A stretch of 64,000 bases of DNA from Cheiracanthium punctorium (lineage: Eukaryota; Arthropoda; Arachnida; Araneae; Cheiracanthiidae), in assembly GCA_038373885.1 (NCBI GenBank), contig JAWZYV010018278.1, forward strand, positions 1 through 64,000, in the 5' to 3' direction. Numbering within the stretch: position 1 is the stretch's first letter; each line of letters begins with the position of its first letter. The notes under the pieces are model-generated. The model did no database searches and was not told the origin of the DNA. It was given only the letters and a program-made list of their open reading frames with translations. The position numbers and the translations under genes are program-made. Positions 45,877 through 56,350 of the stretch are shown piece after piece.

Positions 45877-47447
45877 AGGTGTGTCCCAAAATGATAGACC
45901 CACACAAATTCTTGCAAATAACAAAATACATTTTATCAAAATAAACAATTTTTTCTCTACAAATTCTGTAGATCTTCAAAGGGGGACATTAAAACAAATG
46001 AAAAGTTTCAGACTTCATCCATATCTTATGTTTGAAGAAGATTTTTAAAAAATCATTAACAATCGAGTGTCCCAAAATGATAGTGCCACCTCTATAAATA
46101 AAGTCAAAACGTGCTTTTAACGAATAAATCCACCATGTTTGGAATGATGCCGATCACACGGTTAGGCATTGAATCGGATAGATTTTGGCATAGTTGTATA
46201 GGCAAGTCGTCCCAAGCTTTAAGGATTGCGAGTTTGAGTTCTGATGCTGAATAGTGCTGCCGACCATGTTCATAGACCTTGCGTGCAATTGCTGCACACA
46301 TGTTCTCCATCGGATTGAGATCTGGAGAACATGGAGGCCAGTCCATCACAGGAATTCCATTAGCTAAAAACCACTCCCAGGTCAAATTTGCATTATGAGG
46401 CGGAGCATTATCTTGTTGAAATTGTACAGTTGAGTCATTTTGTAGTTCAAAGAAATTTAAAAGATAATCCTTTAATAGGTCTTGATACTTTCGAGCATAC
46501 AAATGACCTGTTAGAAAGACTATTGGCGTTTTGGCACTTGCGTTAAATCCTCCCCAGACGATTATTCCCCCACCTCCTTGTTGTCGCTTAGAGAAACTAA
46601 TTTTATCTTTTCTAAGATCACAACATTAATATTTCCAACCATCTGGTCCGTCAATATTGAACTTTTTTTTCATCACTCCAGGTAATTTTATGCTAGTTTT
46701 GAGTCCACGACATGTGACACTTCGTCCAATTAACTCTCCTAGCCTTGTGGAGTAATGTCAGTTTCGGTTGTCTTTGCATTTTCCGATAGCAAAGATGTTT
46801 ACACTTTTTTAGTACGCGATGCACTGTACTTTTTGAAACATGTATATCAGGAGAAGAAGCAACTTGTCTGATACTGGTGCTGGAGTTGCTTATCCGGTGA
46901 ATAATGGAACGTTTATGTCTTGACGTCAGCACTGTCTTGACCTATAGACTTCTTGGTTCCGTACGTACCGCGGGAATTCAAATAATTCGATACAACGTGA
47001 TGAGAACGTTGAATTACTCTAATAGACAGTTTATTCCTTTATAATATCCGTCAATCTTTCGTCTTTCAAACTCAGATAATGATTTAGCACGCCCCATAAC
47101 CATATCAACGTTAAATTTCCGAAAGAAATGCAACCGCATGTCGGTAGATGGTAAAAGCATCTGAAATTCTCAAGTGACTGCAAGGCAGCTAAACAGTGCA
47201 AGCGAAATAAAATTTGCATATCTGGTAATTTTATACACGTGGCTCTATCATTTGGTACACTTTTTTAGTTACAAATATTGAAATAAATTTCTATTATATT
47301 TCATGTTCCGATTTATGGGAAATTTTTTATGCGTAATAATGTAAAGCCTGTCTAATATAAATTTTATTAATTCAGTACTTCATTTGTGGACTCCTTCTTT
47401 GCATAAGCCAAAATATTTGAGTGGCACTATCATTTTGGGACACACCT
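45877..47447 (-). mobile_element. Tc3-like element with two motif copies per end
   Basis: TA-flanked (45875-45876 and 47448-47449), 1571 bp. The end motif ggtgtgtcccaaaatgatag occurs at the left end. An inner copy, gtgtcccaaaatgatagtgc, sits about 190 bp inside at 46067. The right end has the outer copy (47424-47447) and an inner, diverged copy at 47239-47261. This inverted/direct-repeat layout is known in several Tc1-family elements, where transposase binds both sites. The transposase is broken. Confidence 0.85.
46104..47097 (-). pseudogene. Broken Tc3-like DD34E transposase
   Basis: The likely start is the ATG at 47097 (MGRAKSLSEFERR), with an early stop. The helix-turn-helix part continues from about 46932 (IHRISNSSTSIRQVA...SKSTVHRVLKK). 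The first catalytic Asp lies in WSDEK at about 46675, beside an A run that shifts the frame. The last 132 residues are open from 46502: QQDNAPPH carries the second Asp and SPDLNPMENM the Glu, with 34 residues between. Several stops and shifts prevent a product. Catalytic residues themselves remain, so inactivation may be fairly recent. Confidence 0.85.
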
Positions 47448-47449
47448 TA

Positions 47450-47686
47450 AAAACTCGCGAAACTTTTTCGCATTCGAAAGATTTCGTTTCGCTGGAATCA
47501 TCTCCACATATAGCGATGTTTCATGCCGACGAAATCATTTTATTTGTGAAAAAAGAATTATTTAAAGTAATTTAGGAAAACTATTTTAAACGAACGGGAA
47601 TAGCAATTTTCCCTTAAAAGACTAATAATCCTGACTTCAGTACGACGTAATTGTCATTTGCGACAGCTATTTTTATCAAGCAAATG

Positions 47687-47729
<43 letters not shown>

Positions 47730-48400
47730 CTCGGAAATAAAATGGAGCTGAAAAATCGCTTAAAAATGAAGGAGTGGGTGAATTTTCAGATTGTTAAAGT
47801 AGCGCAGATCGTTTTCTATATTTTTATATATAATTATGGAAAATTTCACGCGGATTGTACAAGCGGTGTAGATGTTATTGTGCTTTTTGTGCTTAACTTT
47901 TCAATCTTTTGAGTAACAGTAGTAAAAGTTTTATCTTGGAACGGTTTTTCCGTAATTGTTACAGAATCAGTGAATCAATGTGTCTTCGAGTCAATGAATC
48001 AGGAATCAGCGTAACTATATAATAAGATATTTTACAATAATAAGGAAATATTGTCTTTACCTTTAAAGAAAAAATCATTATAGATTCAATCATCTCATAC
48101 TGTAAAAAACAATCCTTCTTCTGTTGCTCATTCGCCATTTTTCAAGCTGTTATAATCCGTATAACCTTTGATTAGTTATTTGCATTTTCTTGTTGGCACT
48201 ACAGTTTTTCAGGTATAAGAGTTCAAAATCTGATGAAACATTGATAATACGGCTCTATATGCATATAAACCGCCTGCTTGCACAGTTCTAAAGTAAAATC
48301 ATATTTGAAAATTTGAAACTGGCTAGTGTAGAGATGTGATCTTCCAAAGAATGCAATCAAGTTTGGTGATGATAAGCTATTACATACGCCATGAATTTTA
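47450..48400. other. AT-rich stretch with long T run
   Basis: Contains a run of 35 T (47692-47726), possibly the tail of a retroposed copy, but no matching body was identified. No gene was recognised. Confidence 0.5.
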
Positions 48401-48404
48401 TATA

Positions 48405-49637
48405 ATACTAGCCGCTCCGGCAACCAGTTCGTTCGTCATTTTAATAAATCTTGTTTGGAGAGAATCCTGTTCCTCACCGGCTTCCTTGGCACTGAAATCT
48501 CTCAGATTATGAATGGCATTTAAGGTTAAGATGGTTACAAACAGGAGCGGCCCTACGGTAAGTGGCGAACCCCTGCTAATGTAAAAAAGACTCCCCCTTT
48601 TATGCTCTACCTAGTTTTTGAGTTTGGAATGACACCTTTTCGAAGCCAGCGCTCAGATGCGATGCTTACCGTGTAGGGCCGCCCCTGGTTACAAAATTAA
48701 TGATAAAATCCTACTAAAAAGTACAAATTATATTAATTCTGAAGAGCTTCTGGTTATATTACGCATTTAAAACGCGCATTTCAGATTTTTTTACTTTTAT
48801 TTTCCTTTCCGTTTTTTGATAAAGTAAGAAAATCTAAAATGCGCACTTTAATTGCGCACTAAATAATCTTTAAATGCGCACTAAAGTGCTATATATTATA
48901 AGCGTATTATAATCCATGGGTCTACCGTACTTTCTTTACTTATTCCATGAATATGAAAAGTGTATCATTATTCATGAGTGTGATTAAACAAAATTAAAAC
49001 TGATATTTCTATCATCCTTTTTCTGGATGTAATACATTAAAAATAGATGGGGAAAGGCTGCGCAGAAAAATGCACAATTCTAACTGAATGAAAGTTTCAA
49101 ACACTATTCAGGTGTATTCATAATCCAAGTAACAAACGATAAAACGCCAAGCGCTAGAATCACATCTTCTCAAAATCGCATATCAACCATTTAATTTTTC
49201 GCCAAATTAAAAAGTTGCACATTTTAGTCTCGGAAAATTTCCAAATCCTATTTTTCTTCTGAGTGAACTGTTCATTCCTTCTCTGATTTCACATGAACAC
49301 GATATTTTAATTAAAAAATAACCTTACAAATAATCTAAAAAAAACCGTTATTTTTTTATGTCTACTTCAAGAATCTGATTCATTTAATAAACTTGCCAAA
49401 TATGACAACCTAGATATGCTTAATTCTCACTCTTTCCACTGCGAGCTTACAATTGCGAAATGGCGGAGAGCAAAAACTAGCCTTTTGCCATACGTTTTTT
49501 ATCGATATCTCCTAAAATAATTCGAATTCCGGAAAAATCGCTTAGAGGTATGTCGGGACCCATCCTGGAGAAATTGGTAGGTCTAGGATCACCTTTCTAG
49601 GAGCTACGCGAGACACAGACAAACTAACTAACTAACT
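48405..49637. repeat. Possible old interspersed repeat hosting other insertions
   Basis: It starts near actagccgctccggcaacca, a type of repeat end common in arthropod genomes. It may resume after the Penelope insertion as the segment ending tatatagatagatgaaccgc near 51650. The segment at 49500-49570 resembles the window start. It contains the hAT MITE at 48542. Class and true extent are uncertain. Confidence 0.3.
48542..48687. mobile_element. hAT-type MITE with perfect 8-bp duplication
   Basis: gttacaaa is repeated exactly at 48534-48541 and 48688-48695. The left end is caggagcggccctacggtaa; the reversed right end is caggggcggccctacacggt, a clear TIR. At 146 bp it is non-coding and belongs to a different subfamily from the CAGGGGCGTAGCC group. 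Confidence 0.9.
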
Positions 49638-49685
49638 AAAATAAATAAAAACTTTGTGAAAAAAACACACATAAAAGGTTACTTC

Positions 49686-49742
49686 AAGGCGTAACGATCG
49701 TTTCGACCGAAAATTCGTTCGGTCTTCTTCAGACGAACCCTT
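49686..49742 (-). ncRNA. Hammerhead-ribozyme-like motif in the minus Penelope copy
   Basis: On the minus strand, CTGAAGA is followed by a 7-bp stem (GACCGAA with TTCGGTC), then GAAAC-GATC-GTT and ACG, which can pair with the CGT just before CTGAAGA. This order (core, stem II, GAAA, short stem III, cleavage triplet, stem I) is that of a type I hammerhead. Hammerheads are known in Penelope-like elements. One extra A separates the core from stem II, so it is non-canonical. Confidence 0.4.
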
Positions 49743-50019
49743 CCGTCATACAGAGCAGAGGGAACTGAAAAAGTTAAACAATCAAGCATGTTGCCACAAG
49801 GAAACAAGAAAAGGAGGAAAAAACAAAGGAGAGGGGAAAAAAGAGAGGGGAAGGGATACAAAGAGAAGAAAATAAGGACAAACAAAAAATATAAATAAAT
49901 AAATAAATAAAATAAAAAACAATAAAGAACACACACAAAAAGGAAAAAGAAAAGAAGACAGAATAAACAAAAGAACATAAAACAAAGAAAACATAAAAAC
50001 GCAAAAATTAATTAAATAA

Positions 50020-50025
<6 letters not shown>

Positions 50026-50072
<47 letters not shown>

Positions 50073-50090
50073 TATATATATACTTTTTTT
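50026..50090. repeat. AT microsatellite inside the Penelope tail
   Basis: TA run, much longer than the matching tract in the plus copy (about 51147-51175), so it expanded after duplication or insertion. Confidence 0.85.
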
Positions 50091-50540
50091 TATAGACAAC
50101 ATACAGGACAGCACAAAAACAGGAGAAACAAAATAATAGTAAAGGAAGGGGGAAAAAAGGAGGGGGTAAGGAAAAAGGTAGCAGAAGAGAAAGGGGAAAG
50201 TTAATAGAACTTTACAACAACAGCTTCCAAGCGGAATGAACGAAAGGAACGGAAGTACCATCGTTCACAAGACGTTCCAAGTGCTAGGTAATGGAAAAGC
50301 CTTCCAAACAATCAAGATGGGATAAAGATCGAGGAGTGCACAATATCTTAGCCTTAGAAAACTGAAACCGATGATTAGAATTCCAACAATGGGAGGCAAT
50401 AGAAGATTTGGAAAGCTCATGCTTAGAAACATATCTCTCATGCTCTTTGAGCCTAAATTTGAGAGCTCTTCTAGTCTGACCAATGTAGCCCAAATCACAA
50501 GATCCACAAGGAATATAATAAACACTCCAACGGTTCTCAG

Positions 50541-51550
50541 TGCCTAATACTTCTACTACTTCTATTAATTTTCATAGTGAATTAATCGTACTACCTTTCT
50601 TTTCAACTTTATGCTACAAAATTTCTAAACTTCTCAAAAATTTCGGTTTCAAAGTCATTTTTAAACCTGTTAATAAACTTATGAAACTAAATTTTCTTCC
50701 CTCAAAGATCCTATTCCTACTGAGAACCGTTGGGGTGTTTATTATATTCCTTGTGGATCCTGTGATTTGGGCTACATTTAGGCTCAAAGAGCATGAGAGA
50801 TATGTTTCTAAGCATGAGCTTTCCAAATCTTCTATTGCCTCCCATTATTGGAATTCTAATCATAGGTTTCAGTTTTCTAAGGCTAAGATATTGTGCACTC
50901 CTCGATCTTTATCCCATCTTGATTTTTGAAGGTTTTTCCATTACCCAGCACTTGGAACGTCTTGTGAACGTCTTCTTCCGTTCCTTTCGTTCATTCCGCT
51001 TGGAAGCTGTTGATGTAAAGTTCTATTAACTTTCCCCTTTCTCTTCTGCTACCTTTTTCCTTCCCCCTCCTTTTTCCCCCTTCCTTTACTATTATTTTGT
51101 TTCTCCTGTTTTTGTGCTGTCCTGTATGTTGTCTATAAAAAAAAGTATATATATATTTAATATATACATATATTAATATTATTTAATTGATTTTTGCGTT
51201 TTTATGTTTTCTTAGTTTTATGTTCTTTTGTTTCTTCTGTTTTCTTTTCTTTTTCCTTTTTGTGTGTGTTCTTTAATGTTTATTTATTTATTTATATTTT
51301 TTTGTTTGTCCTTATTTTCTTTTCTTTGTAACCCCCCCCCCCTCTCTTTCTTCCCTCTCCTTGGTTTTTTCCGCCTTTTCTTGTTTCCTTGTGGCAACAT
51401 GCTTGACTGTTTATCTTTTTCAGTTCCCTCTGCTCTGTTTGACGGAAGGGTTTGTGTGAAGAAGACCGAACGAATTTTCGGTCGAAACGATCGTCACGCC
51501 TTGAAGTAACCTTTTATGTGTGTTTTTTTCACAAAGTTTTTATTTATTTT
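50541..51550 (+). mobile_element. 5'-truncated Penelope-like element, plus copy
   Basis: It abuts the minus copy head to head. It extends about 180 bp further 5', encoding LPFFSTLCYKISKLLKNFGF and KVIFKPVNKL, the linker region between reverse transcriptase and endonuclease in Penelope-like proteins. After a frameshift it encodes GVYYIPCGSCDLGYI. A 26-bp deletion then removes the rest of the YIG motif and the following Arg-containing helix start. KFRLKEH-type sequence resumes downstream and the frame ends at 51029. The 3' region matches the minus copy through 51550. Neither copy can encode an intact endonuclease. Confidence 0.8.
51446..51502 (+). ncRNA. Hammerhead-like motif in the plus Penelope copy
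   Basis: Same layout as the motif at 49686-49742. The core reads GTGAAGA instead of CTGAAGA, losing the first core C, while the cleavage triplet is GTC. The core change would be expected to abolish self-cleavage. Confidence 0.35.
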
Positions 51551-51675
51551 ATCTTATAACACCAGTTTTTGAGTGTTTATTTTCATAACTAACTAACTAA
51601 CCGACTGACATTTTACAGTTTGTTTTATTTATATAGATAGATGAACCGCTTACCTGAGAAACCGCATAAGTCATA

Positions 51676-51842
51676 CAGGGCCGGCCCCAGGGGTGTGCGA
51701 ATGTAGGCGATCGCCTAAGGCCCCGCGCTTATAGAGGCCCCGCTCCTGATCTATTTTATTGCTATCTCATAAGACATGATAGAGAAGAGGCCCCGCTCTT
51801 GCGCTTCGCCTAGGGCCCCGCACGCCCCTCGGGCCGTCTCTG
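51676..51842. mobile_element. GC-rich hAT-like MITE
   Basis: The left end is cagggccggccccagggg; the reversed right end is cagagacggcccgaggggcg. agtcata is repeated at 51669-51675 and 51843-51849 (7 bp seen; an 8-bp duplication with one change is possible). The interior repeats aggccccgc several times and is far richer in GC than anything nearby. Confidence 0.7.
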
Positions 51843-51849
51843 AGTCATA

Positions 51850-53097
51850 TGAATGCAGTTTGTGGAAAAGTGAAAAAAAAATATGTTTTTGAAAGCGCAA
51901 TGTTTCTTAGTAGAACAGTAATTTCAGGCTGTTTTTCGGAGGTGCATGAGCAGGCCTTAATTGAATTCATCTAAACATTTGTCTGCCTAACAATTATAGG
52001 TTTTCGATGCAAACTCATTTTTATCAAATTGGGATTTGTGAGGTTCTTTAAATGAGCGGTTCATTTAAAAAGAAGTTCGGAAACCAGCTTGAACATAGAT
52101 TCACAATATAGATCGGCGCAATACTCTTCAGTAAATAACGATATCAATGTTAGGATGATGAAAGAAAAGTTGCATTTGGCTAAAGGAACTAAAACAGATA
52201 GAACGCTTATGTATTAAGATGAAAAATGAAAAATTCGCTACAAGAATTTTGCTAACAAGTTAACGGAAACTGCCATGTCATGAACTGTGTATTTCAAAAG
52301 CGTAATGAACGAAGTAAGGATATTTAATTGTTATGTACATTTTTATAGTTACTGTGTCATTAATTTTCATTAAAAGTATTGAATGATTAATGCAGTCGGG
52401 GTTATTAGTTTATAATGACGGAACTAGAGAAAATATTGAAAAATATAAAATAAAGTTAACCGAAATCACAAAGCAAGCATATGAAAAAACATTCCTTATT
52501 TTTCTCTATACTATTATTTCTGAATTCAGCGCTTTAATTTTTTAATAATTAATGGTTTTTCGTTATTCAAAACAGTTTTCATAATCGATTGTTTTAACAT
52601 AGAAAAAAATCTATTTCTTTTATATACATTCTCTTATTAGACTTTGTTACGATAGCAGAGCTATAGCATTCAATTATAAAATTTTCCTTCAAGGGCTAGT
52701 TACTTCGCTTTCTAAAATGCAATTTGTCAGATCACTTATTAAATTACTACCCGAAAGGTTGTTTTTGAAAAATAACCTCGCATCATTATCTCTAAAATTA
52801 AAAAAGATCTGAAAGAATTTTTAAATGTTCTTTTTTTCGGGAACGGGAGAAGGAATCTTTAATTGAGCTTTGCGCAAGCAATAATCTCTTGTTTCGGTTG
52901 GTTTCAAGGCTGATCTCTATTATCTTGCTAATGAAGATTATTATTGATCATCAACAATAATACAGATATTTGTTTTAAATGCATGATGATAATTCTTGAT
53001 ATATATGGAAAAAAAATCTTGATAACTTTTGAATTAATTATCGGAGAGATTTAGTTAAAACGTCTAATTGAAGTTTTTGCTACATAAAAGAGGTAGC
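51850..53097. other. AT-rich stretch without recognised gene
   Basis: No exons or element ends were recognised. Confidence 0.5.
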
Positions 53098-53100
53098 AAC

Positions 53101-53302
53101 ACTGAAAAAATGCTTTCTTGATTCATCAAAATTTTGGTTGGCTTTATTTCAAAGAAATATTTTTGTTGAATCAACCAATTTTTGTAAATGCAATGACATA
53201 TTTTGTTAAAACCAACAAAATTATTCGGTCGAAATAGCGACAACCAAACTTTTGTTGAATCAGCAAAATTTTCTTCAATTCAACAAAACTTTTTTTCCTT
53301 GT
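53101..53302. repeat. Self-complementary AT-rich repeat (MITE-like)
   Basis: The left half (actgaaaaaa, then cttgattcatcaaaattttg and gttg) is mirrored by the right half. Reversed, the right half reads aaggaaaaaaagttttgttg, then aaaattttgctgattcaaca. The unit ttgttgaatcaacaa-like recurs several times. No clear target duplication was found. Confidence 0.5.
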
Positions 53303-53534
53303 AGATTTCTGAGTTACATGTACTAATTACAGTAAAATATCTCTTTCGTTTGGTACCAAAAGGATGTAGCTCAAATCGCAAGCTCTCCTGTTACCGAAGG
53401 GATGAAGCTACCTGTCTCGTAAGTTTGTGTTGAATCCCCCAGCTTTTTAAAAAAGTTTTCCACGAACTTGAATAGATGGAGCTACCTTTCTGCAGAAAAC
53501 CCTTGAATTATTGTTGTTCATTGTTCGAGTGAAA

Positions 53535-53720
53535 ATGTCGAAATGCAGCTTTTTTGAGCGTCTATCGATCATCAAAGCTTAATATTACAGCAATAACAGT
53601 CCGATTGAGGCTAGTATGAGCTGAACTGATCGAAGTGTTGCAACAATCAAAAATTTGATTCAGAAGTTCAAGAAAATAATATTGAGAACTCCCAAAACAA
53701 CCCAAAGTTGTGCAAAATTC
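53535..53720 (+). pseudogene. N-terminal relic of a DUF4817-type mariner transposase
   Basis: From an ATG at 53535 the frame reads MSKCSFFERLSIIKA, a stop, NNSPIEAS, another stop, and SVATIKNLIQKFKK. The spacing and residues follow the N-terminal helix-turn-helix of DUF4817-type transposases: a run ending SPT/SPI-x-A, then (K/T)TIK-x-(L/I)(I/F)-x-KF. It is broken by stops and lacks any catalytic domain. Confidence 0.5.
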
Positions 53721-53904
53721 GGCTATTCGTCAGCACAACATCATATTCACTGATGGTAAGCATATCGAAGATGCCATAAACTAAATCTGAATACTTTAGT
53801 TATTTTAAAATGTCCATTACATTTAATATAGTAATTTTTTCAGTTCGTCCAACTCAATAGTTGTCTTCCTGTATGTTTATGGAACCAAATAATGAAATAC
53901 AGGG

Positions 53905-54229
53905 TTACCAGGAAAGAATTGTCCCATTAAAAATTTTAATATTTTACTCAATTTCAAACATAAAGCTATAATTAATATGTCAATGTAAATGATAAGTGTC
54001 AAACATTTTTACTTTGAAACAATTTTTCAACAGCAAAACTGATAAATACCATGCAATTATATTGGCCTCAATGCAGCCCATGATACGGTCCTCAGCCCTG
54101 ACAATTTACCTAACCCCATGGGACTTCTTCTTTAGGGACTATGTCGAAGATCTTTCGTTCGTACCACCTTTGCCTACAAATTTGCCTAAACTTAAGCAAT
54201 ACCTTTGGATGTTTAACACTGTAAAATAA
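53905..54229 (+). pseudogene. Deleted mariner-like relic with C-terminal fragment
   Basis: A probable element end, acagggttaccaggaaagaa, at about 53903 is followed within 200 bp by LTPWDFFFRDYVEDLSFVPP and a Leu-Pro-Lys-Leu-Lys-Gln tail. The layout matches the DLTP-x-DFFLWGYVKD block that carries the last catalytic acid of mariner-like transposases. The N-terminal two thirds are missing. The opposite TIR was not identified. Confidence 0.6.
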
Positions 54230-54305
54230 TTCAGAAATATTATATATTTATTGTAGGAAGGTTTCCAAAAATATAGCGTAATAGCGTAAACTTCAATAGA
54301 CTACG

Positions 54306-54648
54306 CAGAGGTTCCCAACCTTTTAACATTGCCCCCTTCCCCCCAACAAAGGATTTCTTGGAATGACACCCTCTCCCTCACATTCCTCAGCAAACATACA
54401 GTTTTTTATTTTTCAACAATGAGCATTTAGTTGCCTTTCTACAAAATTATGTTAGCGGTACAGTTTAAATAAACATTTTAAACGAAAATATATATATGTT
54501 TTAGAATAAAAATAAGAATAAATAAGATGATTTATAAAGCATGCATTACCATTTGCTCTTTGGCTTTTTTGCTTACGCTCCCCCCCCCCCTGCAAACGCT
54601 CTGCCCCCCCCCCCAAGAGGGTCGTGTCCCACCGGTTGATTATTGCTG
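54306..54648. mobile_element. hAT-like MITE with ggttcccaacc end
   Basis: The left end agaggttcccaacctttta is of the CAGxGGTTCCCAACC type found in several hAT groups. The reversed right end is cagcaataatcaaccggtgg. The flanks gactacgc and gactacag match at 6 of 8 positions. The interior has long C runs and an AT-rich core. The call is moderate because the TIRs are diverged. Confidence 0.45.
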
Positions 54649-54655
54649 GACTACA

Positions 54656-55760
54656 GCGTCAATTTGCATTCTACAATTCGGAAACATAGCCCACATTTCG
54701 AAGAAAAATATTCACCGAGCAGAAAATCTTTATCTCGGACGTTTTGAACATATGCGTAGGAATGTCTTTTTTCTTTCCAGACTTCTTTGTTTTTTCATTC
54801 ATATATGGCACCACAAAAATTTCAATAAGTGCTTTTAGAGATCGTTTCAACATTTCAGTAAATTTAATTTCAGTAATTTTTAATTTGTACTTAAAATCGT
54901 TTACTAACAAAACTTCTTACGGTACAAAAACTTTAAATTTATAAAAAATTAATTTATTATACTATACATTTTTTTTTCTTAAATATTGATACAAAAGTTT
55001 GTAAATATTATTTGGTTTGATAAACATTTTTCTAAATACAAGAAAAATATATTCTTTTTGGAACTTTTAATTAAAATGCCCTGTTATTAGTTATTCGGAT
55101 ATTGTTCATAACTCGTAACGTTTCTTTGGATACGTTTAGAGCTTCAAAACCATCTCACAAAATAGCAGAAAAAGTCTTTAAAGGCAGTCGGTAAATTTAG
55201 ATAAACTCTCAAAAGTGAAATTTGAGATAAAACATTTCCCATTTAAAAAATAAAAGCATGTGCTTTTTCTGTCATTTAAAGTTTGATATTGAATTTCTAA
55301 CAGGAAAACAAATTTTCCTTAGAATAATACTTCACTGTAAAACATTTTTCTTTATATGTATTTTCCATTAAAAGTAAGTAAAGCAGTTATAGTTCTCTAA
55401 ATATTTCAAAATCTTTTCTTAACATTTCTTTCCAGACTTTATTATTTTAGATACTTTGAAACATTGATGGTTTGTGGTAAATTTCTTGGAATTCTTTTTA
55501 TCTTATTACATTCAACATTCAACCAAGCAACAATGCTAAATACTTTCAAATGAGACAACTGTGAACAAGAATTTTTCTAAATAAAGTACTTTTATGCGCT
55601 TTCTCAAGTATACATTTTATCGAAATTTTAAAGCATTAAAATGTATAATCGATATGAGAAAAACAAAAAGCAATTTTTTATTATAAATAGGGCAGTTTGA
55701 AATTCATTCAACATTTAACAATTGCATAGGCTTTTATACTTAAAACATTAATCACAAATA
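54656..55760. other. AT-rich stretch without recognised gene
   Basis: Chance frames on both strands only. The frames at 54527-54944 start in or next to the hAT-like MITE. Confidence 0.5.
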
Positions 55761-55763
55761 TAT

Positions 55764-56350
55764 AACACAGATTACAAAGTTACGCAGAAAAGGTACAGAA
55801 TTTTATGGTATTGATTGAATTTTTTCAGGTAATTAAATGTAAATATATCGAAATTTTAAACTTTTATACGGCCTCCGTACAATAAAATACTGCTGCAAAA
55901 CACTCATCTTAATTCTCAGGTTCGTAGTTTAAAAGCCCAGTGTATGTCGAAAGTTCCCGTAAACAGTCCACTTGTCTGGACGGAACACAAATTTTATTGC
56001 TTCTAGAATTTCGTCGAACAATCTATTACGCACAAATCACAAGAATCAATAAACAGTAACTTGACTTATAATAATCAGCTTCGGTTCTAAGTTGCAAAAA
56101 TCGGATTCAAAGCTATGGAAATCAAAAGGCATGCAACCTATGGATATAGAAGTGGAAGCCACTATACAGGGTCTACTAAAAACATAGATCTTGGCTTTCA
56201 TTCCTTAAATATTGATGATAGACATATACAATACGTTACAAAGATACGTAACAAAAGGTACAGGATTTTATGAAACCGATTATAATTTTCAAGTGATTAA
56301 AATACATAAGTATCAAATTTAAATTTTTGTGCGGCCCCCGTACAAAACAT
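55764..56350 (+). repeat. Pair of about 125-bp direct repeats, 464 bp apart
   Basis: 55764-55889 and 56228-56350 share, in order, ttacaaag-tacg, aaaaggtacag, attttatg, a gt-attaaa block, a taagtatc/atatatcg segment and cggcc-ccgtacaa. A possible mariner-type end, tacagggtctactaaaaaca, lies at about 56165 just before the second copy. These may be two old copies of one element or its two ends. Confidence 0.5.

Larger units (their letters stand above)
49639..50540 (-). mobile_element. 5'-truncated Penelope-like element, minus copy
   Basis: This copy reads right to left. At 50540 it begins in ctgagaaccg and encodes VYYIPCGSCDLGYIGQT followed by KFRLKEHERYV and an SIASHCWNSNH segment. That is the GIY-YIG endonuclease domain found at the C-terminus of Penelope-like reverse transcriptases. 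The first Gly of the motif reads Ser, and a stop follows EGFSIT. Then come a long pyrimidine-rich 3' region, an expanded TA tract (about 50026-50086) and a hammerhead-like segment near the end. The reverse transcriptase is absent. The many Leu/Phe/Tyr-rich frames at 49679-50261 are artefacts of the pyrimidine-rich tail. Confidence 0.8.

Noticed and set aside
49679..50261. Several Phe/Leu/Tyr-rich minus frames suggesting membrane proteins
   Set aside because: They are translations of the pyrimidine-rich 3' tail of the Penelope-like copy. The apparent membrane segments are compositional.
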